Positions 43,884 through 54,692 are shown, counted from the first letter of the stretch. The stretch is DNA of 64,000 nt from Strigamia acuminata (GCA_949358305.1 OX442314.1:18903060-18967059), one strand, 5' to 3'. Notes: generated by a model from the letters alone, not told the origin. A program made the numbers and translations.

Positions 43884-45061
43884 CAATATGTGTACTTACA
43901 TATGTATTTTAACTTTGCACAATTTTAATTTTGATTGATCACAAAGATGATTTTAAGTATGCTTTTCTTACTACTTTTCAATTTCTTAGTAGCAGGGCGC
44001 CAAAACTTATGAGGCGCATTAATATGCCCCAAATTCACCAATTTGCTGTAAGAATTAAAGTTTGAAATCTTAAATTTCTTAAATACCACAGTAATTCCTG
44101 TTTTAAACTTTGGTTGGCATTTTTAAAGAGAACAAAATTGCTCAAAATTTTCTGAGCTTGTGCCTACAAGAGTTAGGATTTTGTTTTTTGTTTTTGATGG
44201 TGAAGATGCGTGATGAGCGCGCGAATTCAGTGTGTCGTAGCAACAACGACGAGCATTAAAAGCCTCTTAAAAGTTTGAAGAAAATTTTAGTTCCTTATTT
44301 TGTCTCCCCTCTAATTTAGGAAAATTTTAGTGACCAATTGATTATTTTTAGCCACTAAAATTGGAGGGCGACAACTTGGGCACAACTTTTGATCCGGTTT
44401 GTTGGAAGTTGAAAACCATAAAGGTGATGAGTTTCATGTGAAATGAAAAAAGTCCTTCTTAGCTTGTAACATAAAGTAAAAGACATTTGTTACAAAACAT
44501 ACAATACTGAAATTGCAAACAGAATAATAATCAAAAATAAATCAAAAATAAATTACTTAAGATACATGTGACCTATCGTCTGAGCACATACTAAACGGTG
44601 GTAGATGCACAATGTTATGTTGTGTGTGCTTACAATAAAGAATGACATCTGTCACATTTATCCTCAAGAGTGTGACGTGATAGGTGAAACACTTAATCAA
44701 CAATAGCTCTACACGGATTACACCCAGTTTATCATTCATAACTTCATGACTGAAAAGTTTGCTGGTTTTAAGACGTTAGATTTTTCCTTAGTGTAAGGAT
44801 GGGTTCTCTACTTCTACGCAAAATCTCAGCCAAACACTTTTGGAAGTTTGTAATCATTTCCAGAGAAACTATCTCTTTGTTTTGTGTATAGATTTCAAGT
44901 TATTGATTTTTTTTGCATTTGTTGCTTTCATGTTTAGCCGTTAGATGGAGTTAGGGTTACAGTATGTGAGAGTATTAATAATTTTCTTCAGTCTTCTCTA
45001 CTTTCCGAGAATTAATAAGCTACAGAGCGTGACAAACACGACTAATTCATTACTTCAATCC
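43884..45061. other. Intergenic
   Basis: No gene seen. Confidence 0.4.
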
Positions 45062-45848
45062 TTTTTAGACTTCTAATCTCTATGTTTAGAAAGTCTCATG
45101 AAACGGTCATGTCTGTCCGTCCGTCTGTCTGTCGTCAACGATTCCGCAAAAACTATCGCAGCTAGAGCCAAACGGACAACGACATTATATTCAGCATACC
45201 TATATTAGTATCCTAAGGTATTTTCAGATTTCTCCGACCTCTGGTTGAATTCATAAACCGGTTTTAGTGCACTTTTAGCCGTCTATTCCATGAAAATTAC
45301 GGAAATGACGTCATTTCCGTAATTTTCATGGAATATACGGCTTAGACTTGGGACAGACGGACTTTCTACGTGACCTCTACATCGCACATTTGCAACGAGT
45401 TAAATCCCGGGAAACGGGAAATTATAAAAAATAAAAAAATAAATAAATAAATAAATAAATAAAAATGAAAAAAAGGAAGAAAAAAAATTAAACACGAGGT
45501 CATTTTCAGAGAAAATCTCTGGAAATTTCTATGTTATTTTTGAGGAAATTACAGATATTTCCCCAGAAATTCACTGGAGACATCTATAATTTCCATATAA
45601 ATTCTATAGAAAAAAAAACTTGAAATTAAAGATATTTCCAGAGAAGTTCAATTGAAATTACAGATATTTCCAGACAAGTTCAATTGAAATTACAGATATT
45701 TCCAGAGAAGTTCAATTGAAATTACAGATATTTCCAGAGAAGTTCAATTGAAATTACAGATATTTCCAGAGAATTTCAATCGGACAGAGGGACAGGGTTT
45801 AGAAGTCTAATATGTAATGCTTCCCTGCATTACAGATGTTTACTTGTT
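45062..45848. mobile_element. Helentron-associated-like element, copy 1
   Basis: The 5' hairpin AGACTTCTAATC...TTTAGAAAGTCT is followed by GTCTGTCCGTCCG text. A long palindrome follows (45284-45335), then about five units of GAAATTACAGATATTTCCAG plus AGAAGTTCAATT, the inverted subterminal repeat GTTTAGAAGTCTAA, and a terminal hairpin GTAATGC-TTCCCT-GCATTAC. Shared ends with the 47.2-kb copy are TTTTT on the left and ACTTGTT on the right, consistent with T/T insertion. The order (subterminal repeats, internal minisatellite, 3' hairpin, no terminal inverted repeats, no target duplication) is that of HINE or DINE-1-type elements. Confidence 0.55.
45284..45335. repeat. 52-bp perfect palindrome centred on TGACGTCA
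   Basis: Each arm reads TATTCCATGAAAATTACGG then AAATGAC outward-in, and the centre is a consensus CRE (TGACGTCA). With one mismatch the arms extend further to GCCGT. The same palindrome, with one arm change, is in the second copy near 47420. Confidence 0.95.
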
Positions 45849-47196
45849 TTCAAAGAATTGTTGCTAAGTGCGAGTGTTGGGATTAGGCCTATGGGATAGA
45901 TATTGCGACATACGTGATGTGATTTTTTAATTTGTGTATCGCATATTCGTATCGCAATTTGCGATATATTGCGATGATCACGTTCAGTTAGCGTGATTAT
46001 CTTACCGATTCTGTAGATATAGGAATGGCGGCCAACTTTATGTGACACATGTAATTATAAATTTAAGATGCAACTGGGGCTCACAAATAAAACTATTGGC
46101 TTTTAGAAAGCAGTCACAAATAATTAAAAACATTGCTAAGCTAATTAAACAAACTAATTTTCAATAAAATGACCTATATCTTGGTAAACTTAATAATTCA
46201 AAATAATCTTTAAAGCGAGTTGCTGTACGATTAATAAAAGTTGTAACACTCATGCTGTAACCTTTTCACACATGTGATCACTATGAGGACACGAGGGAGG
46301 GAGGGAGAATGGGCTGAGGGAAGAGTAACAGTCTCATCCTAGGGAGTGGCAGAGTAGAGAGGATCGTCCTATTAGCCCAACCATCTGCATGAAAAGGAAA
46401 CCCTTTCCTCTCCGTGATCATGGGGCACATGTGAATCATGAAATTGAACATCAGCCGGTGACGCCTACACACAGCGAGCATCTAGAGCCACATGATGCCA
46501 ATAAAGGCCTGAATAGGTAAGTACTGTTATTTGTTTAAGTGAGATGGAGTTTAATCGGCTTTTACTCACCCAAGATGGTAGCCGGTACAATCCAAGACCT
46601 TGCATTGCAAAGATAAAACAAACTAAATGATGACACTAGTTGAAAACAGCAGCTTGTATTCGCACAAGATAAATGTTTTCTTTTAATTATCGGAGCAGAA
46701 AGCGCAACAGTTTCGTTAATGTTTTAAAAATAATGTTTATAAAGTTTTAGTTTATATTTATAATAGTGTTATTTGTTTTTAAATGTAATATTGTAATTAG
46801 TTAAAGTGGTTTCTAGACCTCCAATTCACACATGAGTTAATGAACACAAGGATTTCAGATAAACTTGAAGATTGAGGATATTAATTGCTAAATGGAAAGG
46901 TAAATGATCCTTTCAGTTCATGTGACTGCATTTTTAAACACTAGGCATATTCAATCAAGTGTAATACGTTCGTGTTATGCAGTGTTATGAGATTTAACAC
47001 GAGAATCTCGTGGGAAATCGTGTTTTGACCCTCGTGTTACTACAAAAATAGCGCAACCTCTGGAGGGCCGTCTTAAAGCCGTACCGGGAGTTTCATTTTG
47101 TTTCCAGGCAGTTTTTGGCCGTGAGAATCTCCCGTTAATGCTACCTTGTAGCACGAGATACATTCAAGAACGTCAACTCGTGTTAACTAGTGCCAA
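45849..47196. other. Intergenic
   Basis: No gene seen. Around 46970-47190 ACACGAG and CTCGTG words recur in both orientations and may be decayed repeat DNA. Confidence 0.4.
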
Positions 47197-47844
47197 TTTT
47201 TAGACTTCTAAACTCTGTGTTTAGAAAGTCTCATGAAACGGTCATGTCTGTCCGTCCGTCGTCAACGGTTCCGCAAAAACTACCGCAGCTAGAGCCAAAC
47301 GGACAACGGCATTAAATTCAGCATACCTATATTAGTATCCTAAGGTATTTTCAGATTTCTTCGACCTTCGGTTGAATTAATAAACCGGTTTTAGTGCACT
47401 TTTAGCCGTCTATTCTATGAAAATTACGGAAATGACGTCATTTCCGTAATTTTCATGGAATATATGGCTTAGACTTGGGACAGACGGACTTTCTGCGTGA
47501 CCTCTACACCGCGCATTTGCGACGAGAGTTAAATCCCGGGAAACGGGAAATTATAAAAAAAAATGAAAAATAAAAATTAAACACGTGGTCATTTTCAGAG
47601 AAAATCTCTGGAAATTTCTATGTTATTTCTGAGGAAATTACAGATATTTCCCCAGAAATTCTCTGGAGACATCTATAATTTCCATATAAATTCTTTAGAA
47701 AAATAAAAAAATTGAAATTAAAGATATTTCTAGAGAATTTCAATCGAAATTACAGATATTTCCAGAGAATTTCAATCGGACAGAGGGACAGGGTTTAGAA
47801 GTCTAATATGTAATGCTTCCCTGCATTACAGATGTTTACTTGTT
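47197..47844. mobile_element. Helentron-associated-like element, copy 2
   Basis: Collinear with the 45.06-kb copy, with only about two minisatellite units, a shorter A-rich segment and a shorter GTCCGTCC tract. Most of the length difference is therefore tandem-repeat number. It sits just beyond the 3' end of the Kazal gene. Confidence 0.55.
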
Positions 47845-47963
47845 AATTTTTGTGTTGTGTTAATTCTTTATTGAATGAACCATATTTGATAATTCTTAAC
47901 CAAACGGAAAATGCTAGTCGTGTTAATTTTTATTGCAATGTTGTATTACATGTTATAACCGTT

Positions 47964-48981
47964 TTAAATTTCTAATATGCCGGACCATCTGAATCTGAAA
48001 AAGAATTTTTTTTTTTAAATTAAAAAAAGAAAGAAATGTACTGTAAGCGAATTAAAACAGAAATAAAGGCAAATTGCTGACCTGCAAGATTTCAACTCTA
48101 GACTGCACTTTTCATCATTAGCAGCACATTGTTGAGGACACTTTTTCGCCAAACAACTTTCCATGTCTACTTCATAAATTTGCTCGTCGTTCCTTTTTTA
48201 TATTAAAAAAAGCACTAAGTTTTGCTACTTGCTTACCTAACATTACAAACTTACCGTACCGCCTCGTTTAAACGCCCAGACTCTTTAAGATATCGGACCC
48301 ATTTTAGCGCCGGGCAGTCATCGGCGATCTACGGAATTGGCGCCGGCCCCGATTAAGCGCTGGGTCCCCAAAAAATCAACGATTTTTTGCGATAAAATGT
48401 GATTTTTGCAGAAAACTCACCTTTTTCAGAAAAATCGCCGATTTTTTGGTTATGCACCGTGCCGAATAAACGCCGGGCTTCAAATTGGCGTCAGGGGGGG
48501 GGGGGGTCGCCGGGCATTAAACGAGACGATACGGTAATATTTATTCAGCTACTTACCCACAAGCTTGATCCCAGAGAAAAGTGCATGGGTTACTAGAAAT
48601 TTCTCCATTACTTCCACAAACAGGGTCACGTTCTCTAGTACAAATTTGAAGACAGCTTGTGTCCAGGCACTCTTTCCAACCAACTGGATAAACTGGGGTC
48701 TTTGATACTCTGAAAGATAGGTGAAAATAAAAATAAAATAAATTTAAAATTTATATTTATTTTTACCCATAAACTTCGTCTTTCATGTGACACTCGTTAT
48801 AATACAAATTGCCATCAGATCCACATACAGGTTTGATTGGTCTGTGTCCTGTACAGGTTACAGCAGCTGCAAATTAGAAAAATAATATATTAATTTTAAT
48901 ATAATGTGCTCTTTATAATCTTCAATCAATACCGTGCGCATATCCAATTGCTATAATTATTACAGCAAGAAATGAAAGCAT
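47964..48981 (-). CDS. Secreted Kazal-type protease inhibitor-like protein
   Basis: Minus strand, five exons: 48981-48933, 48866-48767, 48709-48557, 48192-48082 and 47994-47964, total 147 residues. Phases agree at every join. Exon 1 is a signal peptide (MLSFLAVIIIAIGYAHG). Exon 2 carries a Kazal core with VCGSDGNLYYNEC. Exon 3 carries a second core, CTRERDPVCGSNGE...NPCTF....AC. Exon 4 adds a Cys-rich tail (SCLAKKCPQQC, KCSLELKSC). Kazal proteins bind serine proteases as tight substrate-like inhibitors outside the cell. The reactive-site residue cannot be assigned with confidence because the spacing in domain 1 is atypical. Intron 3 holds a MITE (48252-48536). The BEL element sits immediately upstream. 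Confidence 0.8.
48252..48536. mobile_element. MITE family 2, second copy, in Kazal intron 3
   Basis: TACCGTACCGCCTCGTTTAA on the left and TTAAACGAGACGATACGGTA on the right match the 39812 element. The copy is shorter and contains a run of 13 G at about 48494-48506. Confidence 0.75.
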
Positions 48982-49071
48982 TTTGGGGCAGCTTGTAACT
49001 TGAGGTATGAAATGAAAATGTATCAGTCAGCGGCAACAGATAGAAATCTACACTTGAAAACCACCTGCTGC

Positions 49072-49077
49072 ATATAA
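49072..49077 (-). promoter_or_regulatory. TATA box of the Kazal gene
   Basis: The minus strand reads TTTTATATGCAGCAGG about 90 bp before the ATG at 48981. The BEL LTR begins only 13 bp further upstream. Confidence 0.55.
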
Positions 49078-49089
49078 AACCAGTATATA

Positions 49090-49407
49090 TGTGAAATCTC
49101 GCAATTTAAAAGAAGCTATTTTTGCTAAAAAACTGATTGAAATTCTAACTTAACTGGAATTTTTCTGAAGACAAAATAAAACCATGCTTTTAACATAAAG
49201 ACAAGATTTATTGTAACAATATTTGGGGTTTACATTTGGAAAAACAGGAACAAAGGTCAAACATGATAATTTATGACGAATAACTGGACTTCCGTACGCG
49301 CGTCATACAATCTCGCACAAGAAAGCACCGCCTGGATGATGGCTTCACTGCACGACACCGAACATGAACGCGCGACCCCAAACATCTAAAACTCGTCAGT
49401 TTTCACA
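49090..49407 (-). repeat. BEL/Pao 3' LTR
   Basis: Begins TGTGAAA and ends TTTTCACA on the plus strand, so the ends are inverted TGTGAAA/TTTCACA. The first bases of this LTR (minus sense) supply the stop codon of the polyprotein. Confidence 0.95.
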
Positions 49408-52400
49408 CTGGGGCCGGAGTGAGTTCTTCACTCGCTTCAATTCCGTCCTGAGCCTCCAAGATGCACAATCGTTGTACCGGTCTTCTCAGGACTTTATTAA
49501 AGGGAAGCTGTATCTCACACGCTCGTACTCGCCCATCTCTTCCTATGAAAACTTCTCTAATCCTACCAATTTTCCACGTCATGCGCGGCTGATTTAACTC
49601 TTCAATCACAACAATGTCCCCTTTCTGAACTTCACGAGACGCCTTCGTTTTGTTGTATTCTCTCAACTCGGTGAGATATTCATGATTCCACCGTGACCAC
49701 AAATGACTTATTTTTTGCTGTCGCTGTTTCCATCGTTTCAACAATGTCACTGTGCTTGATGAAAGTTTCTCGTCCAACTTCTGGTTAGGATCCGGTAAAT
49801 TGCAGCTTCTTCCTCCGGTTAAGAAGTGAGATGGACTCAGCGGTTGTTCATCTTCGTTTTCTGTGTAGACATATGTAATAGGACGGGAATTAATACAGGA
49901 TTCAACTTCTGAGAGGATGGTGGTTAGCTCTTCGAAGTCCAATGTAGTTTGACCGAGAACTTTCTTTAAACTCATCTTCGTCGACTTCACCATACGCTCC
50001 CAGAACCCACCCCACCACGGAGCTCGTTCCACGATGAAACTCCACTCGATTTTTCTATCTGTTAAGAAGCCCTGAAACTGCTCTTTTCTAATGGAACTTA
50101 ACAAGGCGCAAAGTTCCTTTTCGGTTCTCTTGAACGTTAGCGCATTATCCGAATAAATTTTCGTTGGTATGCCCCTTCGTGCAAAAAATCGCTTTAGGGC
50201 CAGAATAAAACGTTCAGTATTCATGCTGGTGACTAGTTCGAGATGTACGGCCCTAATTACTGCGCATGTTATCACTACAATGTAACACTTTTCACCGCTT
50301 TGCTGGTACAGAGGTCCGGCAAAATCAATACCGACGACTTGGAACGGTGCAGCCTGCGTAATTCGATCTGGTGGCAACGCAGCTTCCACTTGTTGTACTA
50401 ACCGCCCTTGCACTCGCTTGCAGACGAAACATCTATTCAACTCGCTTTTGACTGTTTTTCGGAGTTTTGGTGTCCAAAAACATTGTCTCAACTCTGCTAA
50501 CGTCTCGCCAAGTCCGCCGTGAAATACTCGCTGGTGAGCTGCCAGAATAATAAGTTTTGTTAGTGGGTGATTTGGATGTAAAACGATTGGGTTTTTCAAG
50601 TTCTTTTTTGTCCCCGCCCACTGGATTCGCGTGTTTAATCGCATGGTTTGTTCGCTGTCCATGAAACACGTCACATTTCGTAATATCGAATCTCGTTCGA
50701 AACTCTGTTGATTTTTAATTGCTAAAAGTTCCTTTGAATAACTCTGTTGTTGCATTGTTTGCAACCAGTATCTTTCGGAATTGTTAATTTCGTCTGTCGT
50801 CAATGGTGAACCGTCTCGCACTGCACTTTTACAATTGTTAAGAAAACGATTCACCCAGCTGGTTACACGCAACAATCTTCTCCAACTGCCGTATCGAGTG
50901 GGCACATCTATCAACCAAGTTTGGGGAACGATGACTGTTGCTGCTAGAGTTTCTTCCAACTCCATCTCAAAATCGTCCGCCTGAGTCGTCGGAACACTTG
51001 GCCATTCGTGTTCATCCATCGTGAGCCACTCGGGGCCGTTCCACCATGTCTTGGACTCCAATAACGATTTTGCATCTATCCCACGTGTGAGTAGGTCGGC
51101 AGGATTCTGGACGCCAGGGCAATGACGCCAATTTGCAAACGGCACGTGCTGTTTTATCTCCTCGACTCGGCGTGCGACGAACGGAATCGCCTTTTTTCGC
51201 TCTCCTAGCCAACACAAAACGATAGTGGAGTCGGTCCAGGCTGTGACCTTCGCAGTCGTGAACTGCTTCATTCGACCTGCGACTCGTGCCAAAAGTAACG
51301 CGCCCATCAACTCGAGTCGTGGCAGCGTCAACGTTTTTATCGGAGCTATTCTGCATTTAGAGAGAACGAAAAAAGTATTGATTAGTGAATTACATTGACG
51401 CACTCTTGTGTACGCCACGATGCCATATGCTAACGGACTGGCGTCGCAAAACAAATGAAGTTCAATTTCTGATGCATTTGGATCGATTCCATAATGTCTG
51501 GGCACTCGAACTCGCTCTAACTCTGGCAATTGACTCTTCCAGTTTTCCCACTGTGGTATCAGTTCTTTCGGAAGTCGATCATCCCATTCCATTTTATGTT
51601 TCCACAATTGTTGGAAAAACATCTTTCCTGTCACCGTAAATGGCGATGCAAAACCCAACGGATCAAAAACTTGGGCCACTAATTGGATCACTCGTCGTTT
51701 GGTGATTAATTCACGTTCGAGAGTCGTTTTCACTTCCTCGAGATCGAGTGCCAATTCATCCAATTCACAGTTCCATTTCAGCCCTAACACTTTAACTTCA
51801 GTCTCGAGCTCTGTCTCCGGGTGATCGATTTTAAACTGTTCACGTAAAAGTTTCGAATTACTGTTCCATTTAACCAAATCCATACTTGCTTCACACATTA
51901 TTTCGGACACTTTCTTGTACGTTTCGATCGCCTCTTGGTCGGTGCTGACACTGTCTAAATAGTCGTCCACGTAGAATCGTTTCAACAGTCGCGCGATCAA
52001 TTCTGCATACTTTGTTGCGTACTTCTCCAAGTGATGTTGGATGGTCCCGTTCAGCAAATATGGGCTTGGAGACGCCCCAAACAGAACTCGAGTCTGTCGG
52101 AGAATCTCCACCTTAATCGGGCTCACTAAATCCCAGTCAGCGGCAATCCACAAGAATCGCACTGCATCTCTGTCGTCCAGATGGAGCAAAATCTGGTGGA
52201 ACGCTTGTTTGATGTCGCTTATCAACGCCACTATTAACTGTCTAAAAATTAACAATGCATTGATTAGTTCTGGTAACAAGTTTGGCCCAGTAAAGAGGCA
52301 ATCATTCAACGAGCGGCTTTTTTGCGCGTGCGACGAGGCATCGTACACGATACGCAATTTAGTTGTACTACGACGCTCTCGTATGACGGGACTGTGCGGC

Positions 52401-54595
52401 AAATAGTAACAACCGCTCTGATCTGACACTTCTGGGGCCGTCTCAATGATTCCTTCCGCCATCTGGTCATCCAAAACTTTCTTATAGCGATAATAAAGTT
52501 CGGGATCTTTTCTAAATTTTCGGACTAAATTCCACAATCTTTTTAAAGCGATTTGATAGTTACTGTCTAGTTCACTTTTCGGCATTAGCCACGGCAACCG
52601 CACTTCATATCTGTCACCAGTCCATTTAATCGACTTCTTGAACGCTGTCACTGCTTGATCGTCCTCGTCTTGATGGTCAGTAAGAGTCTCGTGTGGAATA
52701 CCCAAGTCTTCCAACTCCCAAAAACGTTTCAGCATGTTGTCCAGTCGATCCTCGTAACGCGCAAGATGCACCTGAATGGTCGGCTGTTTGGTTATCGTTT
52801 CCTCACTTCGAATCGCTCCGTGCATCGTCCACCCAAGTCCTGTATGCAAACACATCAGATTTTCGTCTAATCGTCTTGTCTCGCCGGTAACAATGCGCCA
52901 AAAGTTGTCAGCACCGATCAAAATTGACACTTCGTTCGGTTGAATTGAAAGCTGATCAATATTCAAAACAATGTTATTTTGCTTCAACTTCTCACGCACG
53001 TGAACTCCCGACTGTTTTGCTAAGGAATTGCTGATCCACGGCACTTCTATGAGTTCTAAATCGAAAGAATTGTCATTAATTTGGGTGTTTCGTAATGTAA
53101 TTTTAACTCTTCGACGACTCTCTGGCTTAGCTACTGTTTCACCAAAACCAGTAATGCTGATAAGTTGTTCTCCCACAACTTGAGCTCCAATTTCTTTAAC
53201 CAACTTCGAACTGATGAACGACCGGTGACTGCCTCCGTCGAAGAAACAGTGCACCGTTTTCGTCTTGTGGTTGGACTCCACGTTGGCCATTAGGACTTGC
53301 AAGAAAATGTCAGTGTTAGCTGTAGTTACTGTTGACGCCAAAACGTTCTCTGCTTTTTCTGTCGGCCCTTCGCACAACAATATGTGGTGAAATCGTTCGC
53401 ACTGTACGCATTTTTCCTTCTGTGGGCAGTTTCGGGCCATGTGTTTGTTCGCCAAACACTTGAAGCAACGTCGAGCTTGCTGGCAACGCTTCAATCGATC
53501 TGCAATTGATAAGGGACAGTCTTCCTTCTTGTGGCTGGTTTCGCTGCAGAAAATACAAGTAGAATCGGAAGTGTTGGTCATCAACGCGCTCGAAGAAGCT
53601 GGTTTCTCGAAACGTGTTGTCTTCTTGGTGTCTCCGTACGTCTTCGCGACGTTTTTCTCGACCTCTTTGGTTGCGAATCGTGCATTGTCGGCTGCGTTCT
53701 GTTCTCGAATTTCTAATTCTTCTCGCCAAAATTCTAAAAATAGCTTAAGGTCATGGGTATTATTACTGTTTTTCCGCGAAAAGTCTAAAGCGATCACGTC
53801 TGGAATCGCTGCACGCAACAAGGGACACAACATAACGCCAAACGTCGTGGTTTCTATTCCTTCATTTTCGAGGTTACGGACATGCATCTCGCACGTGTCG
53901 TACAATTTTCTAAGCTTGTCGAGGTCGTTGAGTCGCTTGACTGGCTCAAGCTTCATCAACATCTGCAAATGGGCATTCACAATCACCTCCTTTCTTCCAA
54001 AACGATTTTGAAGAAGCGTGACTGCCGCTGCATAATTCTCATCACTTATCTTTAGTCCTCGCACCACAGCCGCTGCTGTGCCTTCGAGAACCGAATTTAA
54101 GTACACAAACTTAGCTTTGGTAGTGATGGAAGTGTTCCCATTTACACTCAACTCGAAATTCGACCAAAAATCGCTCCATTCGATTGGGTTTCCCGAAAAT
54201 TTCTTCATTACGAGTTTCGGGAGTCTCACTGTCCAATCGTTCGTACTGCTGACCGATCCGTTGTTTGGAGCGCCTGGATTAATAACTACCGCTGGTGGAG
54301 CTAATACGTCTAATTTGATGTCGATATCTGTAAGCGCATCAATAATTTTCTCTCGATACTCTTCATTGTCCTCCTCTTCCTTTTGTAAGTCTGCTCGCGT
54401 TACAATGAATGGTGACACTTTCTCATCGAGATCATTTAATTGTTCAGATTTAGCGTTTAATTGGTTTTTTAGCTTTCTTAAAACTATCGCATCTGATTGC
54501 GCTAATGCTAATTCGACGATAACTGTATTTACCAATCGATCCGCTCCCAATCTGGCTGTTTCTTGCTGTGCGCGCAAACGATCAAGGGCGTCCAT
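49403..54595 (-). CDS. BEL/Pao gag-pol polyprotein (1730 aa, intact)
   Basis: The domains in order are as follows. N-terminal coiled region, about 1-100. DUF1759 gag-like domain, about 125-290. Zinc knuckles at about 347-360 (CIFC) and 377-390 (CFKCLANKHMARNC), with a third Cys cluster at 396-408. DUF1758 aspartic protease with DGGS at 453-456 where most relatives have DSGS. Reverse transcriptase, about 740-880, with catalytic YVDD at 875-878. RNase H-like domain with acidic residues near 1051, 1096 and 1122. Integrase with an HHCC zinc motif at 1354-1392 and a D-D-E triad near 1424, 1483 and 1533 (GGFWE). DUF5641 C-terminus, about 1610-1700. There is no frameshift or internal stop and no env gene. 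The stop TGA uses the first bases of the 3' LTR. Confidence 0.95.
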   Translation of the reverse strand: MDALDRLRAQQETARLGADRLVNTVIVELALAQSDAIVLRKLKNQLNAKSEQLNDLDEKVSPFIVTRADLQKEEEDNEEYREKIIDALTDIDIKLDVLAPPAVVINPGAPNNGSVSSTNDWTVRLPKLVMKKFSGNPIEWSDFWSNFELSVNGNTSITTKAKFVYLNSVLEGTAAAVVRGLKISDENYAAAVTLLQNRFGRKEVIVNAHLQMLMKLEPVKRLNDLDKLRKLYDTCEMHVRNLENEGIETTTFGVMLCPLLRAAIPDVIALDFSRKNSNNTHDLKLFLEFWREELEIREQNAADNARFATKEVEKNVAKTYGDTKKTTRFEKPASSSALMTNTSDSTCIFCSETSHKKEDCPLSIADRLKRCQQARRCFKCLANKHMARNCPQKEKCVQCERFHHILLCEGPTEKAENVLASTVTTANTDIFLQVLMANVESNHKTKTVHCFFDGGSHRSFISSKLVKEIGAQVVGEQLISITGFGETVAKPESRRRVKITLRNTQINDNSFDLELIEVPWISNSLAKQSGVHVREKLKQNNIVLNIDQLSIQPNEVSILIGADNFWRIVTGETRRLDENLMCLHTGLGWTMHGAIRSEETITKQPTIQVHLARYEDRLDNMLKRFWELEDLGIPHETLTDHQDEDDQAVTAFKKSIKWTGDRYEVRLPWLMPKSELDSNYQIALKRLWNLVRKFRKDPELYYRYKKVLDDQMAEGIIETAPEVSDQSGCYYLPHSPVIRERRSTTKLRIVYDASSHAQKSRSLNDCLFTGPNLLPELINALLIFRQLIVALISDIKQAFHQILLHLDDRDAVRFLWIAADWDLVSPIKVEILRQTRVLFGASPSPYLLNGTIQHHLEKYATKYAELIARLLKRFYVDDYLDSVSTDQEAIETYKKVSEIMCEASMDLVKWNSNSKLLREQFKIDHPETELETEVKVLGLKWNCELDELALDLEEVKTTLERELITKRRVIQLVAQVFDPLGFASPFTVTGKMFFQQLWKHKMEWDDRLPKELIPQWENWKSQLPELERVRVPRHYGIDPNASEIELHLFCDASPLAYGIVAYTRVRQCNSLINTFFVLSKCRIAPIKTLTLPRLELMGALLLARVAGRMKQFTTAKVTAWTDSTIVLCWLGERKKAIPFVARRVEEIKQHVPFANWRHCPGVQNPADLLTRGIDAKSLLESKTWWNGPEWLTMDEHEWPSVPTTQADDFEMELEETLAATVIVPQTWLIDVPTRYGSWRRLLRVTSWVNRFLNNCKSAVRDGSPLTTDEINNSERYWLQTMQQQSYSKELLAIKNQQSFERDSILRNVTCFMDSEQTMRLNTRIQWAGTKKNLKNPIVLHPNHPLTKLIILAAHQRVFHGGLGETLAELRQCFWTPKLRKTVKSELNRCFVCKRVQGRLVQQVEAALPPDRITQAAPFQVVGIDFAGPLYQQSGEKCYIVVITCAVIRAVHLELVTSMNTERFILALKRFFARRGIPTKIYSDNALTFKRTEKELCALLSSIRKEQFQGFLTDRKIEWSFIVERAPWWGGFWERMVKSTKMSLKKVLGQTTLDFEELTTILSEVESCINSRPITYVYTENEDEQPLSPSHFLTGGRSCNLPDPNQKLDEKLSSSTVTLLKRWKQRQQKISHLWSRWNHEYLTELREYNKTKASREVQKGDIVVIEELNQPRMTWKIGRIREVFIGRDGRVRACEIQLPFNKVLRRPVQRLCILEAQDGIEASEELTPAPV

Positions 54596-54674
54596 CTTGT
54601 CCTTGTCTGGTCTTGGTGCTTTTCTTTGAAATTACGAGTTCTTTCGAGCTGTTCTGTCCGGATTCACTGTTACT

Positions 54675-54692
54675 TCCCGGGTTTCGGCACCA
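54675..54692 (-). other. BEL primer binding site, tRNA-Phe type
   Basis: TGGTGCCGAAACCCGGGA (minus strand) directly abuts the 5' LTR with no spacer. It is complementary over 18 nt to the 3' end of eukaryotic tRNA-Phe, whose acceptor stem starts GCCGAAA. Confidence 0.75.

Noticed and set aside
45062-45848. Hammerhead-ribozyme core in the repeat (GTC...GAAAC-like text near 45090)
   Set aside because: The CTGATGA core is absent and the stems cannot be drawn.
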